DNA of 64,000 nt from Adineta ricciae (GCA_905250025.1 CAJNOJ010000404.1:16983-80982), one strand, 5' to 3'. Counted from the stretch's first letter, positions 33,574 to 45,529 are shown. Notes: a model not told the origin generated them from the sequence alone. Made by a program: numbers and translations.

Positions 33574-34330
33574 AATGACAACAACACTTCGGGTGATGTT
33601 TTATTTGCCGACTGCATCGGAACTTGATTATCAACGAGTTAAAGACGTACCAGATTATATAATTCCAGTAAAAGAGTTCTTGTGAGTCTCAGTAAACAAC
33701 AAGAAATTTCATTATAAGACTACTTAACATTTTTTGTGTTTTCAAATTTTAGAATGTTTGACCTCATATTATCGGAGAAAGGCACTACTTCGTTTCAATG
33801 ATGCATTCGGTTCGTTATTCGCTGAAATAATTTCATACATCCCACTGTCTTCCTATTTAAACACTCGTCCATTCGTGTAGACTATTTTCACAATCATTCG
33901 CATTGTCTGTTTACATTTCAGTTCGTCAACGATATAAAATTACCTTTAAATTTCTCAAAAAATTCTACATTCTCCAATTGGGTAACGTTTGTCGGTATTG
34001 ATTTTGTTTACTATTAGCTATATCGAATGGCACACAGTAGGACGAATCGAGATGTGAAATTTAGAAGTGAACTTCTTTTGGGCGACTCATTATTCGTCTG
34101 AAAATTTCGACTTCTCCACTGCTCGTCAGCAGGGCTTTCTGCAGTACGTTTTTGATTGGATACCTTACCTTTCATCTTTACATGAATTGATTATTTCAAT
34201 TTTGTATTCATATACAAATCATACTTCGATTACGAAATCAGCAGTATCCAGAAATCAAGTATCCGATTGAATTTTACCATCTGAAGATCTCACTAAGATT
34301 GAAAATAGACATTTTTGTGTACTTATTATT
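33574..34330 (+). pseudogene. Alkylglycerol monooxygenase-like (fatty acid hydroxylase superfamily) remnant, copy 1
   Basis: Start MTTTLRVMFYLPTASELDYQ and KDVPDYIIP resemble the N-terminus of AGMO/TMEM195-type proteins. After a GTGAGT...TTTTAG intron the frame is broken, and YYRRKALLRFNDAFGSLFAE appears in a shifted frame. At 34067 a frame reads NFFWATHYSSENFDFSTARQ and GFLQYVFDWI, the region of a His box, but the second His pair seems deleted. Later YPEIKYPIEFYH is out of frame. AGMO is a tetrahydrobiopterin-dependent ether-lipid enzyme in membranes. This copy is dead. Confidence 0.6.
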
Positions 34331-34861
34331 TGGATTTATTCAATATTATGCTGTACTTCAAGATTCGAAAGTGAATTTATTGTCAATGATTTCGATTTTT
34401 GATAGATTTCATCTTTTAGAACTATTCGGTGATTTTGTTTACTTTAACGACTTTTCGTACGATATTTGATAGTCGGTAAGATTAATGTTAATTAGTATTT
34501 GATTCGTCAGCAGAGTTTCGTCGATAAAAAAATCTGTTGTTCATCTGGAACGAACTCGACTTCTTTATATTGTATTTTTATCGCAATTCTCGCGAAAAAA
34601 GTCGATTTTGTTTCTTCCAAACAATTCTTTTCTCTCAACCCTCGCTTATTCTGTTCTCTATTTCCATTCTTTTGGACCCTCGATAAACACACCATAATAA
34701 ACTTTTCTCTCGTTTTGTCATATCTCAAAGTGCGCATAGGACAACATCTCGAGAACATTCTTTTAAATAAACGTACGTGAAAAGTAAAATAGCAGTGTCA
34801 GCGAGTACTAAACAAACCTGATAAGCATATGGTTCTTTCCACTTCATCAAAGATTTTCCTG
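34331..34861. other. DHFR upstream region
   Basis: No supported gene; the ORF at 34499-34780 shows no recognisable domain. Conserved in part with 55.0-55.48 kb. Confidence 0.4.
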
Positions 34862-35467
34862 ATGGATCGATTTCTGAATATTATGATGGCGATGGATGCC
34901 AAGAATGGAATGGGAATCAATAATACATTGCCATGGAAATTAAACGAAGATGAACGATGGTTTTTGAGCATATCAACAACGACGAAAGATCCGTTAAAAC
35001 GAAATGCTGTAATTATTGGTCGATTGACCTACGAATCATTTTGCAAATATTTAACGAAAAGTTTTGTTCATTGGCATTTTATTGTGATAACCTCGAATTC
35101 TTTAGAATCGATCAAAGCGAATTATGAGCAAAGTCATCTCGATGCTGTCAGATCGTTTGACGAAGCTGTTCGAATGGCACGTGGATTTCTTGACGATCCA
35201 GAGAAAGGTATTGAATCCGTGTTTGTGCTCGGGGGTGTCCAACCGTACGAACAAGCTATGGCTTCGGATCTGGTTCATCGTATCTATTTAACAAGAATCT
35301 TTGCTGAATATTCATGTGATACGTATTGGTCAAACTTAAATTTGAGCCAATTTCGACGAATTCAACGATCGAAAGATGAGATTCTTGCAGAGCTCGATGA
35401 TCAAATTATAGAAGAAAATGGTGTTACTTATCAATTTCAAGTTTATGAATTTGATGGGAAACAATAA
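34862..35467 (+). CDS. Dihydrofolate reductase, copy 1
   Basis: Reduces dihydrofolate to tetrahydrofolate with NADPH. The 201-residue product from MDRFLNIMMAMDAKNGMGIN has NGMGINNTLPWKLNEDE (substrate and cofactor loop, with the LPW motif), STTTKDPLKRNAVIIGRLTY (the TTT...N.VI.G..T block of animal enzymes), VITSNS and SVFVLGGVQPYEQAM (the GG cofactor motif). The usual length for animal DHFR is about 190. The longer upstream start at 34829 adds residues unlike the family, so I use 34862; copy 2 supports the same Met. Single exon. Confidence 0.9.
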   Translation: MDRFLNIMMAMDAKNGMGINNTLPWKLNEDERWFLSISTTTKDPLKRNAVIIGRLTYESFCKYLTKSFVHWHFIVITSNSLESIKANYEQSHLDAVRSFDEAVRMARGFLDDPEKGIESVFVLGGVQPYEQAMASDLVHRIYLTRIFAEYSCDTYWSNLNLSQFRRIQRSKDEILAELDDQIIEENGVTYQFQVYEFDGKQ

Positions 35468-37118
35468 ATGATTTTGTCGAAAAAGTGAACAGAAATCTGT
35501 CTCCATTTCATAGATAATTAAAACCTGCGTAAGATGGTGGAGAGAATAATAATTAACACTGTGAAGCAAATTCTTCCCCAGTCTACTATTTTTTCTACAT
35601 ACATTTTGCAACGATTCAAGATCTGAATGATGCGGGTTCTTTTTTTATATTGATACAATTGATCTTAAATTGAACGGAATATATGAAATCAGTACACTTA
35701 AACCAAATTATTTATTTGAACATATTCGTATTCGTATATCATCAGGGTAATCTAATGTTTTTTATTCGATTGTATGCTCTATCTCTTATTTGTTAATATA
35801 ATTATTATTTTCCTTAATACAGAGAGCGAATGTGACGATAGACGACTTTGATCTTCATTTTGTTGATCGTCAGTATGAGAGGTGTAGAAAGAAAGGTAAA
35901 GTTGGGCTACGTTTGTTATGATCGACTTTATTCTATATATGATATGTAATACAACGTAACTGTATTAGTACTTTCCATGTGTGCGAACGTTCTCGTATTT
36001 CTCTACAGTCTCACCTGTCGCTTTTCATTGTAAGCACTTCTGAGTGTGACAAAAACTAGGGCATAAACCAAAATCAACATTCTCAACACAACTCGTCAGA
36101 TGAAGTACAGTGAAGTAAGTAGTGTGTTGGTATTTCAGTCGTAATTTATTGGTACTTCAAATACTATCTGAAGTAGATGAAGTCTCGCTTTTCCTCCTTT
36201 GGTTCGGATACATGTAAATAACACTTATTTCAAGGTGATTGACCTCTGCACAAAAGTAGCTTTAAATTTCTTTGGATGAGAGTGCACATATATAATTGTG
36301 ACATATTCTTCGATCTCATTTAAACTACATGCATTCACTAGCCGATTGCCATGACTTTGCTTGCATTTATGACATCAGATCCCACTGCTGTGCTGTTGAC
36401 AAATGTTAAACCTAATAACAAATAGTAACATTTGTATATGTCGTCTGAAAAAGTTGCGAATATCATACTATATGGCCACTTTGCTGTGGTAAAAGTTTAG
36501 CTGGAGTAATCTGAATATCCTTTCATGATTTTGTTCTTATAACAAGACGTTCGATATACACTCACAAAGTATAATCAAAGAGCTATCGAAGAACATGTAT
36601 CAATAATCAGTCAAAGGTCCAGAAGTGTATTATACTACTATTTTAGACTATCCTTACCATGAACACTGAAGAATAATATTGAACAGGAGAGTATAGCTAT
36701 CATATACACTGCTGCAGCAAAAGTCATAAATTCATATCTAAAAGAGAATGAGAAAAAAGTTGACAGTAAATCTATGTACTAAGAAAGTGAGTGCAAATAT
36801 TACCCTAGTTTGGTTGAGTTAAATTATAGGGTATTCGTTTTGCTTTTTTATTTTTCATGAAAGAAATAATCATTATTTCATTAAATGCGCTTCCTTTCAA
36901 GTAAATCATGAGAAATAAAGAGCACATTTGATTTTACATGTGCAGACTTCTACTTTTATTAGACACCATAGGAGGGTTTATATTAAGCGCGGAAAGTTAG
37001 AATAGCAATTTTTTCTTGTAAAATAATTTGATGTATTCTCAACAAGGAGTTTATTCTCTACAAGACAAAGAATTGTTCGATCGAGACAATGAAAACCTTC
37101 CTGTGATTCATATTAAAT
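35468..37118. other. Long non-coding interval
   Basis: No supported gene. Parts (36.2-36.85 kb) align with 56.48-57.02 kb in the second block, so they belong to the duplicated segment. Nothing RNA-like was recognised. Confidence 0.5.
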
Positions 37119-37283
37119 TCAATGACCAGTTGCTAACCAAATTGTATTTCCTGTATTCACCGATTTCTTCAATAATTCATCATTGATCATAAACTCTGGT
37201 CCACTCCCACTTTCATCAACGTACTTCCCTCTGACAGCACAACCACACATACAAGTGCAAAATGCATTTTCGTTGTAACAATC
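37119..37283 (-). pseudogene. Cys-rich small-protein gene, exon-2 remnant
   Basis: The minus strand reads DCYNENAFCTCMCGCAVRGK, then YVDESGSGPEFMINDELLKK, ending WLATGH and TGA. It is clearly the second exon of the gene intact at 42.8-43.4 kb. Exon 1 is absent upstream, although about 300 bp of the gene's 5' flank is still recognisable at 37.43-37.74 kb. A partial, probably dead copy. Confidence 0.65.
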
Positions 37284-38811
37284 CAGTGAAGTTCAAACCC
37301 ATCGCATATCATTACCTTAAATGAAAAAAACAATTGTGTTACCCTTAAAGGATTCATTTCAAGCGGTTAACTTATGAACTTCGACATCTGAAGAACTCAA
37401 TCTTTGAATCATTGAAAGACGATCCATGATCTAGGCTTTTCAAACAAACAATTTCTAACAACGACGTCGTGTCATTTGACTATGTTTCACCGACGATGGT
37501 CGATGCTTAAATAATATTTTCTCACAAGATGTTTTGTCAGGAATTGTTTAAGTACTCTTCTGGCGTTAAATAATACTAATGCCGTTTGTTTAAAAATGAA
37601 AAAATAAAAATGACCAGATTTTATGTACTGAAAGAATTTTACAACAGTGGTCATTGACAAACAAAAAGAATGTTTCGAAACTATGCGGCAACATTTGCTC
37701 TACTTACGATGAGCTCCATGAACGTATCTACTACTTCGTTACATTCATCTACATTTTGATTAATATAAAGTTGAGAAAGGATTGTTTATTTATGATAGGT
37801 ATAACCATTTGCTCTTCAATTTATACGAAATCATCGATCATTGATCTCGTCATTGGTGAAAACTTAAGGATTCGAAAAGAAATAAACAATTTTGTATTCG
37901 TTGCAGGGACAAGAAAAGAGATGTTGCGTTTTGTGTCAAGATTTGACTAGGCTTCATCAGAAGAAAACGCACTTGTACGAAGAATAGAAAAATGAGGGTC
38001 TAGATGCGAACCATTAGTTTTGTTATCATTTCTTCTTTCTTTTACTATATAAGAGGATAAAAGAAGAAGAGCTAATTTGATTTGTTTCTCAATTTTTGAG
38101 GAATACTTCACCTTATTCTTCATGTAGTAAATAATCTAGAACCGACAATAGATTCCCTAATTGCAAATTGATGTGTCTACAAAACATTGATTCCCGCGTT
38201 TATGAAGATTCGTCACAAAATCGTGCATGGCACTTTATGTTGACTTCGACATCGATTTTCTCTCCTATTCAGTTCGAGCAGAATGAGAATGTCAGTTTGA
38301 AAGTATACGTCCAAGCTCTCAAGCTGAGAGAAAAGACCTTGACATGTACAACTCAAAAATAAAACATTCGATGAAATACATTCAGCTATACGAAAGTGAT
38401 TATAGTGCCTCTCATCTCGTCTCATTACTGAAATCAAAATGAATTTTACAATAATATATTTAGACTACAACAAAATTCGGATAGTACGTAGTTTATTCGA
38501 TATTTTACTTAAGTTTGATATGAAACAAAATTCTGAATATATTTATTTTTTCTTGTTGTATTTTTATTCTAAATATTTGAAATGAATTTTATTTTACATA
38601 GTATTAACACACGAAAACTTTGTTCTCACCATCATTGAAATATTTATAGTTTGATATCGAATATCCAATAGCGTCACGAACTTTATTTATTATTTATTAT
38701 ATCGATGAATAATCATATTTAATACTTAACTCAATATTATCTTTTTGCTTAAATCCAGTCTCATAAATACGAAAGACAAAACGAAATATTTGTTCAGAAA
38801 GTTACTCGAAG
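37284..38811. other. Non-coding interval upstream of the tandem protease
   Basis: Contains the 5' flank of the Cys-rich gene remnant. Short ORFs (37654-37950, 38168-38362) have no recognisable domain, and most of the second is missing from the partner region at 57.2 kb. AT-rich 38.45-38.8 kb is the likely protease promoter side. Confidence 0.45.
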
Positions 38812-41800
38812 ATGAACATTCTTTTATTATTATTTCTTTTTGGAAATATATTTTCAATCAAAGCAAAAGAATTTTCGTGTAATACAAATCGATCATGTGG
38901 TTGTGGAAAAAGAAATGTTGAATATGGTGTAGAATCTAAACCATCCAGTTGGTCAATGATTGTATCGGTTCAATATGATTATTCACATGTTTGTGAAGGA
39001 TCGATTTTATCTGATTCATTTATTTTAACATCAGCGAATTGTGTTCGACGATTTTTAAGAGATGTTAAACACAGAAAAGTGAGTGTTCTTGTTGAAATAT
39101 CTGAAAAATTTCAACGAATAACAATCGATAATATAATAATTCATCCAAATTGGACAAATTCATTCGATCGATATGAAAACGATATTGCTTTACTTCATTT
39201 ATCTCGATCATTACCATCGACAAGTCGATCATGTCTTTCGAGTCAAAATCCATCGGTTGATAGAAGTCTGATCATTGTTCAATGGAATCCAAATAATTCA
39301 CATGTTTTACGACAAAGATTTGTTTCATTTGCTGAACGTAATTATACAAATTGTAATAATTCAAATCAACAATTCTGCGTAAATTTAAGAAACGTCACCG
39401 AAAGTAAAGAAAATTGATCCGAAAATGAAAAAGAATTGTTTAAAATTTTTATTTAGATACTTGTTATGGTATGCTTACTGAAATCATCTCATCAGAAAGT
39501 CGAAAGAGTATTTGAGTAGTGGCTGTATAGTGAAGGGATTTTTCTTCTTTTTACCACTCTTTAATCACATTTTCTATGTTATTAGACATATTTTACAGTC
39601 CAATATTTCAATGGTTTGATGATCATTGGAAACAAGTTGGTATTTCATCATTTCCATCGACTAGCTGCAAAATAAATTCGATTTTGAGCTTTACTCGAAT
39701 TGCTCATTATCGGCAATGGATTGAAGAAAATTTAAAAATGAATAACAAAATACTAAGAACAAACGAAAATTCTCCAACGATCATATACCGATGTGGACGT
39801 CGGGGCAACACATGTGGTTGTGGTTCTGTAAATGCTGAATTTGTTGAGGAAAACGGACATCAAGCCAAACCTCTTAGTTGGCCAATGATTGTTTCAATTC
39901 GTTTAAATGAGAAACATTTATGCAGTGGTTCGATATTAAATGATTCGTTTATCTTAACATCTGCTTCATGCATTGCAAATATATCTATAATTGGTCTAAC
40001 TATTGTAGCTGGTGTTCACAATCTTTCTTCAGAAAATGTCGGAATTCTTCGAAAAGTTGATCGAGTATTTGTTCATCCAGGTTATGTAGGAATATTCAAT
40101 GATTACATCAATGATATTTCTATTTTACATATATCGAAACCGTTTGATTTAGACGATAATACATTAATTAAACAAACATGTTTAGCAGAAAAAGTTTCTC
40201 CGGCATCGCCATCATATTTCTATCCATATGCGAACGATAAATTAGCATTGATCGGATGGGGAACAATGAATTGCGACAAGAAAAATGAAGATAACTCTCT
40301 TCAACAAATTGCAGTGTATACAGGAAGGCCTTCTAACAAAAATTGCTATGTATTAGAAGAACATACATCTGCGCAATTTTGTGCTGGACTTGTGAATCAA
40401 ACTTCAGGTTAAGATTCACTTTTCGACAATGAAAACATAACTTACGACATTTTAAAATTCTTTTTAGTTTCTTGTGTTGGTATGTTCAAGAATATTTGAT
40501 TATAAATTTTACTTTTAGAAATTTAGCCGATCCGGGAAGTCCAATATTTCAATGGGAATATGATCGTTGGGTACAAGTTGGAATTGCTTCATATGTGATC
40601 GATTGTCTACCATTCAGAAACTTACCACTTTATACAAGAACTATTGAATATAACGAATGGATTTCTTCAATTGTAAATGATTGTCCAACGCAACCCATTG
40701 AAACAACAACGAAACTTCCGATCAGATATTCATGTGATTCTACAGTGTCATGCGGTTGTAGCTCTTCTCCAGTTAGTTTAACTCCAGCACGTATTATTGG
40801 TGGAGAGAATGCAATTGAATCAAGTTGGTCAATGATTGTTTCATTGAAATTAAACGGAGATGATAGACACATGTGTGGTGCAAGTATTTTATCTAATTCA
40901 TATATTCTTACAGCAGCTCATTGTATTGCGCATGATCCACCGTTTTCTTCGATGAATTTAACAATGGTAGATAATGCTACAATTGCTGTTGGAATGACAA
41001 ATATTTCCGATCCAAGTCAAATCATACGTTCAGTCGATAAATTTTATGTTCATCCAGAATATATTGGTGAACGAGATGGATATCGTCATGATATAGCTGT
41101 TTTACATTTAAATCAATCATTGAGTATTGGTGTTGATAATCCCTTATTAAGAAAAACATGTATTCATCGTGTTGATCCACCATTAATAAGTCATGAGTAC
41201 ATTAAAAATGGTACTCGACTGAGTGTTATTGGATGGGGAACTACAGTACCCGGTGAAGATGAAAGTCCGATAATTCTTCAACAAACAGAAGTTTTTGCAA
41301 TGGATAATGATGATTTCGTATGTACAGATGCAATGGATGATCCACATACACAATTTTGTGCAGGATTATATGAGGGTGGAAAAGGTAAAGAAGATCTTTC
41401 TGCTTCTATTAAATTATGATTGTTGTCTTTAGATTCTTGTCAAGGTGATTCAGGTGGACCCATATTTCGCTGGACAGGAAAATATTGGGAACAAGTTGGT
41501 ATTGTTTCACACGGACGTGGTTGTGCTGTTGCTGGTAGTCCGGGTATTTATACAAGATTATCATATTATTATGATTGGATTAATGATATTCTTAAAACAA
41601 ATGATGAATATATAGAACCCGAGATAATTTCAACAAATAAATCTTCTACGGTAACAATCATTCATTCTTCTGTTACAACTACTTCTACAATATTTAGAAC
41701 ATCAAACCATAGTACTTACGATATATCGTCAACAACAACAACAGACAATAAAAGAAATATTGCGTACAGATTTGAAATAAATCTTTTTCTTTTCGTCATA

Positions 41801-41818
41801 TTTTCGTTTTTATTTTAA
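38812..41818 (+). CDS. Three-domain trypsin-like protease (polyserase-like), two domains catalytically degenerate, copy 1
   Basis: Six exons (38812-39403, 39457-39468, 39586-40407, 40468-40479, 40527-41384, 41433-41818), all phase 1, give 893 residues. A signal peptide ([18 protein letters not shown]) precedes three chymotrypsin-fold domains. Domain 1 has TSANC (His lost), NDIALLH (Asp kept) and [11 protein letters not shown] where GDSGG is expected. Domain 2 has TSASC, NDISILH and [11 protein letters not shown] (Ser lost). Domain 3 has [22 protein letters not shown] and [12 protein letters not shown], a full triad with Asp189, so cleavage after Arg/Lys is expected. A Thr/Ser-rich stalk and short hydrophobic end ([14 protein letters not shown]) suggest a GPI anchor. 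Two 12-nt microexons encode the vestigial Ser-site motif of domains 1 and 2. Confidence 0.8.
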
Positions 41819-42820
41819 TTTAAAATAAAAAAGAAAACTTCAATCTTGAGGATGAGGACGCGAGCAGGATTGATATATGACTATGCTATACGTACATACT
41901 TATGATCCTTCAACTTTTTGTGCATATCGTCTTCGTCTCAGTTGAAATAATGAATCATACAAACACAAAAAGAAACTTAAAATAAAATATATTATTGCAA
42001 TATCATGCTGGTACATCAACGTATAACAAAGCAGTGATGTTAGTTAATTGAAGTTTGTTATTCTTGTGTCAAAGAAAGCAGGCAGTACTATGTCTATAGT
42101 GACATCATCTATAATAATATCTGCAACAACTGCCACTCAGAAGTCGGATAAATTGCACAGGGAATATCTAGTCTAAGGCACAGTGGATAAATATGAACCG
42201 AGTAAATATATATATATCACTTTGTTTGTTTGCAATGCGTTAGCAAGTGGGTGTGCGATCCTTCATATCCAAACTAATTGTAGTTGAGAATTAATGTAGT
42301 GAGTATCTATATGAAATATAAGAAATGCAAAAGCACGAAAAATGTATGACACTCACCGTATTTATTTTCAACACATCATCGATTTTATAGATGCAAATTT
42401 GAATGCTGTGACTGTCTGTAAGAAAAAGCCCAGCCAGTCAAAAGAATCCACAAATGAGAAATATATTACCGTATTCGCTCGTAAAATTTATCAGCAATAT
42501 GTCGTACTCCCTCATCTCCGAGTTCATATCTGGCAAAATTTAAATCAGTAAGTGTTTGCATAGAGTAGAGTTAATTTTTTACTGAGATGCCATGCGTCCA
42601 CAATGTGAATATTGAGCGATATTACCTTTACTCCGCATAATCTCTAAGCCACATTTCTAACTTCTCACTTTTAGATTCCTCAAACTAAGTCAGTATTTGC
42701 AAATGAGCAGCATCTACACACATTCCTCAACTTCTGTTTGTGTCAATACAGTTTATTTCTATAAGACAAAAGAACTGTTCGAACGAGACAATGAAAACCT
42801 TCCTGTGATTCGTATTAAGT
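41819..42820. other. Non-coding interval
   Basis: 3' flank of the protease gene, then AT-rich sequence without supported genes. From about 42.58 kb it aligns with the 3' flank of the Cys-rich gene copy at 62.2 kb. Confidence 0.5.
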
Positions 42821-43374
42821 TCAATGACCAGTTGCTAACCAAATTGTATTTCCTGTATTCACCGATTTCTTCAATAATTCATCATTGATCATAAACCCTG
42901 GTCCACCTTCACTTTCATCAACATACTTCCCTCTAAGAACACAACCACACATACAAGTGCAAAACCCATTTTCGTTGTAACAGCCCGGCATACTCCAGAC
43001 AGATCGTGTACACGTACTCTAAACACAGTTGAATCAGAAGAGTTAGTTGAGACAATCTTGTATAGACTGAAGAACATTTTCGAACAAATCGTTCTGGACT
43101 ATTGGCGGTTGCAAGATGATTTTCCAATATAGCGTCTCTCCTCAGGTGGTGGAAAGTCCGCTGGTAATTCAAATAACGAATTACCATTTTTTTTCTGGTT
43201 CAGTGTAATCTCATTTACTTTGAGTATCTTCTAAAGAAACTTTCTTTTTGAACTTACAATATGCCTGTAAAGAAGACATCCATTTCGTGGAATTACTAAA
43301 CTTGTCGTCGTTCCATTGGACCATGTTCCAACAAATTTATCGGTCGGAGTACAAACACTGCAACAGCCACCCAT
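42821..43374 (-). CDS. Small Cys-rich protein with N-terminal MGGCCS acylation motif
   Basis: Exon 1 (43374-43258, 39 codons) and exon 2 (43018-42821) join in phase 0 across a GTAAGT...TGTTTAG intron to give 104 residues. It begins MGGCCSVCTPTDKFVGTWSN. Gly2 with Ser6 fits the N-myristoylation pattern, and Cys4/Cys5 could be palmitoylated, so the inner face of a membrane is a plausible location. Exon 2 has CTRSVWSMPGCYNENGFC followed by TCMCGC and a conserved GPGFMINDELLKKSVNTGN ending WLATGH. The same splice sites and lengths hold in the copy at 62.4-62.96 kb, the best support for the model. I do not recognise the family; lineage-restricted origin is possible. Confidence 0.65.
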
Positions 43375-44443
43375 GTGAAAGACTCAAGCGAAAAGACAAA
43401 AATAAATGACGAAGCACTATGTTCTACCGACGATTGTCGATGCTTAAATAGCCTTTTCTCGCAAGATGTTTTGTGACAAATGTTTCGGGTACTCTTCTGA
43501 CGTCAAACAACACTATTGCCGTTCGTTTCTTTTTTCTGTTTGTTTAAGAAGGAAACAAATAAAAATCACCAGATTTTATGTACTGAAAGAATTTTACAAG
43601 AATTGTCATTGTCAAACAAAGGGAATGTTTCGAAACCACGCGGCAACATTTGCTCTACTTACGATGAGCTTCATGCGTGTATCTACTGCTTCATTACATC
43701 TATCTACACGGTGAATCCATGAAGACCCAACTACTTTTTGGAAGATTTTTTTCGTCTGAAATATTCGATCTTTTTGAGAAAAAAAGGTCCTATCTGCGAA
43801 AGACCCCGAGTTTTTTTACTGTTTTTCAAGTGCATCTACAGCGTTTTTCGTATTTAGAAAAATGGCCGAAAATCGTCCCGAACTCTGTTAGAAGCCCTTT
43901 TTCGAAATTTTTTAGTACTTATAAATATCAAACAAGTCTAAAAACATGGTTTTTGGTAATAATTAGACTCGTCTTATTGAAAGTCATATGCGATGAGCCA
44001 TATTTTCTATGTATATAATAACAGTCCTGTTTAGGCCATGCCAAAAGTAATGATGCCACCTTCCATAGTATTGTATATAAGACTGATGGTAATTTTTCTC
44101 TCATATATTCTGATAGAGCAAGTTTCGCTCAATCGTTCTACATATTTCATAAATCTTAAAATGTATAGAAATTTTTTAAAATATTGAATGATTTCAAGTC
44201 GCCTGGACTTTCTTCGAAATCTTACTATGGAGATGCGAACGAGCTTACCGTGTATGTGTAAAAAACAAACAAAGTACGTGCATATTTGACACATACATGT
44301 GGCTGGCTATGAAATCAGTCGAAAAGAAAAGAAAAGAAAAGAAACGAAAAAAGATAAGATCAGAAGCAACATGTTCTAGACGGCACATCATAGTGCTTGC
44401 GGCGCAGATCATAAGAAAATCATGATCACTCATCGCTCTTCAA
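43375..44443. other. Upstream region of the Cys-rich gene and mariner 5' flank
   Basis: 43.4-43.72 kb is shared with 37.43-37.74 and 63.0-63.29 kb. The small ORFs there are shadows of this conserved flank. An (AAAAG)n stretch lies near 44321-44345. No other gene supported. Confidence 0.5.
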
Positions 44444-44879
44444 ATGGATAAAGAACACTTTCGTTTCTATATTAAAGTGCGTACTGCACTTCATATTCAG
44501 CTAACAGGTATTCATAAAGAATTACATGCTGTCTTTGGTGATCAAGCTCCCCTTCTCAGGACTGTTCAAAGGTCGAGAAGAAGTTGAAGATGAAGAAAGA
44601 TCTGGAAGACCCGTAACAGAGACAACATCCGAAAATGTCGACTGGATCAGTGATCTTATCAATGATGATCCGTATCTTACATTTGACGAGATCGAACAAC
44701 AAACGAGTTTAAGTCATGATACTGTGCAACAGATCATTTCTGACCGTTTACACGTCACTCGATGCAACCCGTTGTGCTCTAATTATCCTGTGAATGATGC
44801 TATCCAATTAAGATGTTGTATAGACGGATTTTTTAGAGCTTTCGACGAGCTATCTGCTGGTAAAAAAAAATTTTCATAG
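44444..44879 (+). pseudogene. Mariner-type transposase N-terminal (HTH) remnant, copy 1
   Basis: ATG at 44444 opens MDKEHFRFYIKVRTALHIQL, then THIHKEL-like GIHKELHAVFGDQAP, the first helix-turn-helix of mariner transposases. After a frameshift the frame from 44526 continues REEVEDEERSGRPVTETTSE and IEQQTSLSHDTVQQIISDRL, the second HTH. A 23-bp deletion relative to the copy at 63.9 kb, between AAGGT direct repeats, causes the shift. The catalytic DDD domain is missing. Confidence 0.65.
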
Positions 44880-45204
44880 CACCTCTTATTCGTACAAAAA
44901 AGTCAAAATACAAACGTAACGCCGTGACATTTTTCGTAACGTTGTGACACGTTTTTTGTTTAATTTCATATTAGCTTTATGTCTAACTAAAACTCACTCC
45001 AACATACCGTCTGTATGCTCAAAAAACGCACCTCACTTCTATTATTTTAATAGATTACGTAAGCATCTGAGAAAGTATCTTTCAACTTGATGAAATTGCA
45101 ACGGTATTGCTATGATAGGCTACATTTGCGATGTAAAAAAGATCTTTCTCATTAATCCTGATTATTATTTATTAACGATACTTCTGTCAATAATTAGAAA
45201 TTCT

Positions 45205-45312
45205 GAAGTATAATGAGAGGCTCTTGGCCACTAGAAATCAGGGGCATATCGCCTCAAAACTAGTGTTTCTCCAGCTCGGGATGAAGGCCCGACCTCTTTT
45301 GAGCTGGATGTA
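45205..45312. other. GC-rich segment able to form two consecutive hairpins
   Basis: CACTAG...GGGGC-ATATC-GCCTC...CTAGTG forms a nested stem, followed by CAGCTC-GGG...CCC...GAGCTG. It stands out against AT-rich flanks inside the transposon, downstream of the transposase gene. It could be a structured RNA, a terminator-like 3' end or a transposon end-binding site. Confidence 0.3.
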
Positions 45313-45529
45313 TTTTTTTTTCTTTTTCTATGTGCCTATATAATAAAATTTGTTCTACTATTTTTTTCTCATTTCTACAAGTGTTTTAAACGAAACGCTA
45401 GATTAGAGATGAAACTTTCTTTACTTATATCGATTCTATATACATATGTACAAAAACTAATTAAAAAAACAATCGACATGTAATGCTATAGTCTATAAAC
45501 ATAAATTCAATTAATATTTTACAATTCGT

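Larger units (their letters stand above)
25834..44900. repeat. Gene block, copy 1 (partner 48526-64000)
   Basis: Urea carboxylase, allophanate hydrolase, Ap4A phosphorylase, cupin, monooxygenase remnant, DHFR, Cys-rich remnant, tandem protease, Cys-rich gene and mariner remnant recur in the same order and strands at 48.5-64.0 kb. Coding regions differ by a few percent by eye; intergenic parts show larger indels. Exon boundaries are conserved gene by gene. Confidence 0.9.

Noticed and set aside
42889-43187. Minus-strand ORFs ending in LHLYVWLCS or KVKVDQGL
   Set aside because: These read the Cys-rich gene's exon 2 and intron in wrong frames; the spliced frame is conserved between copies instead.
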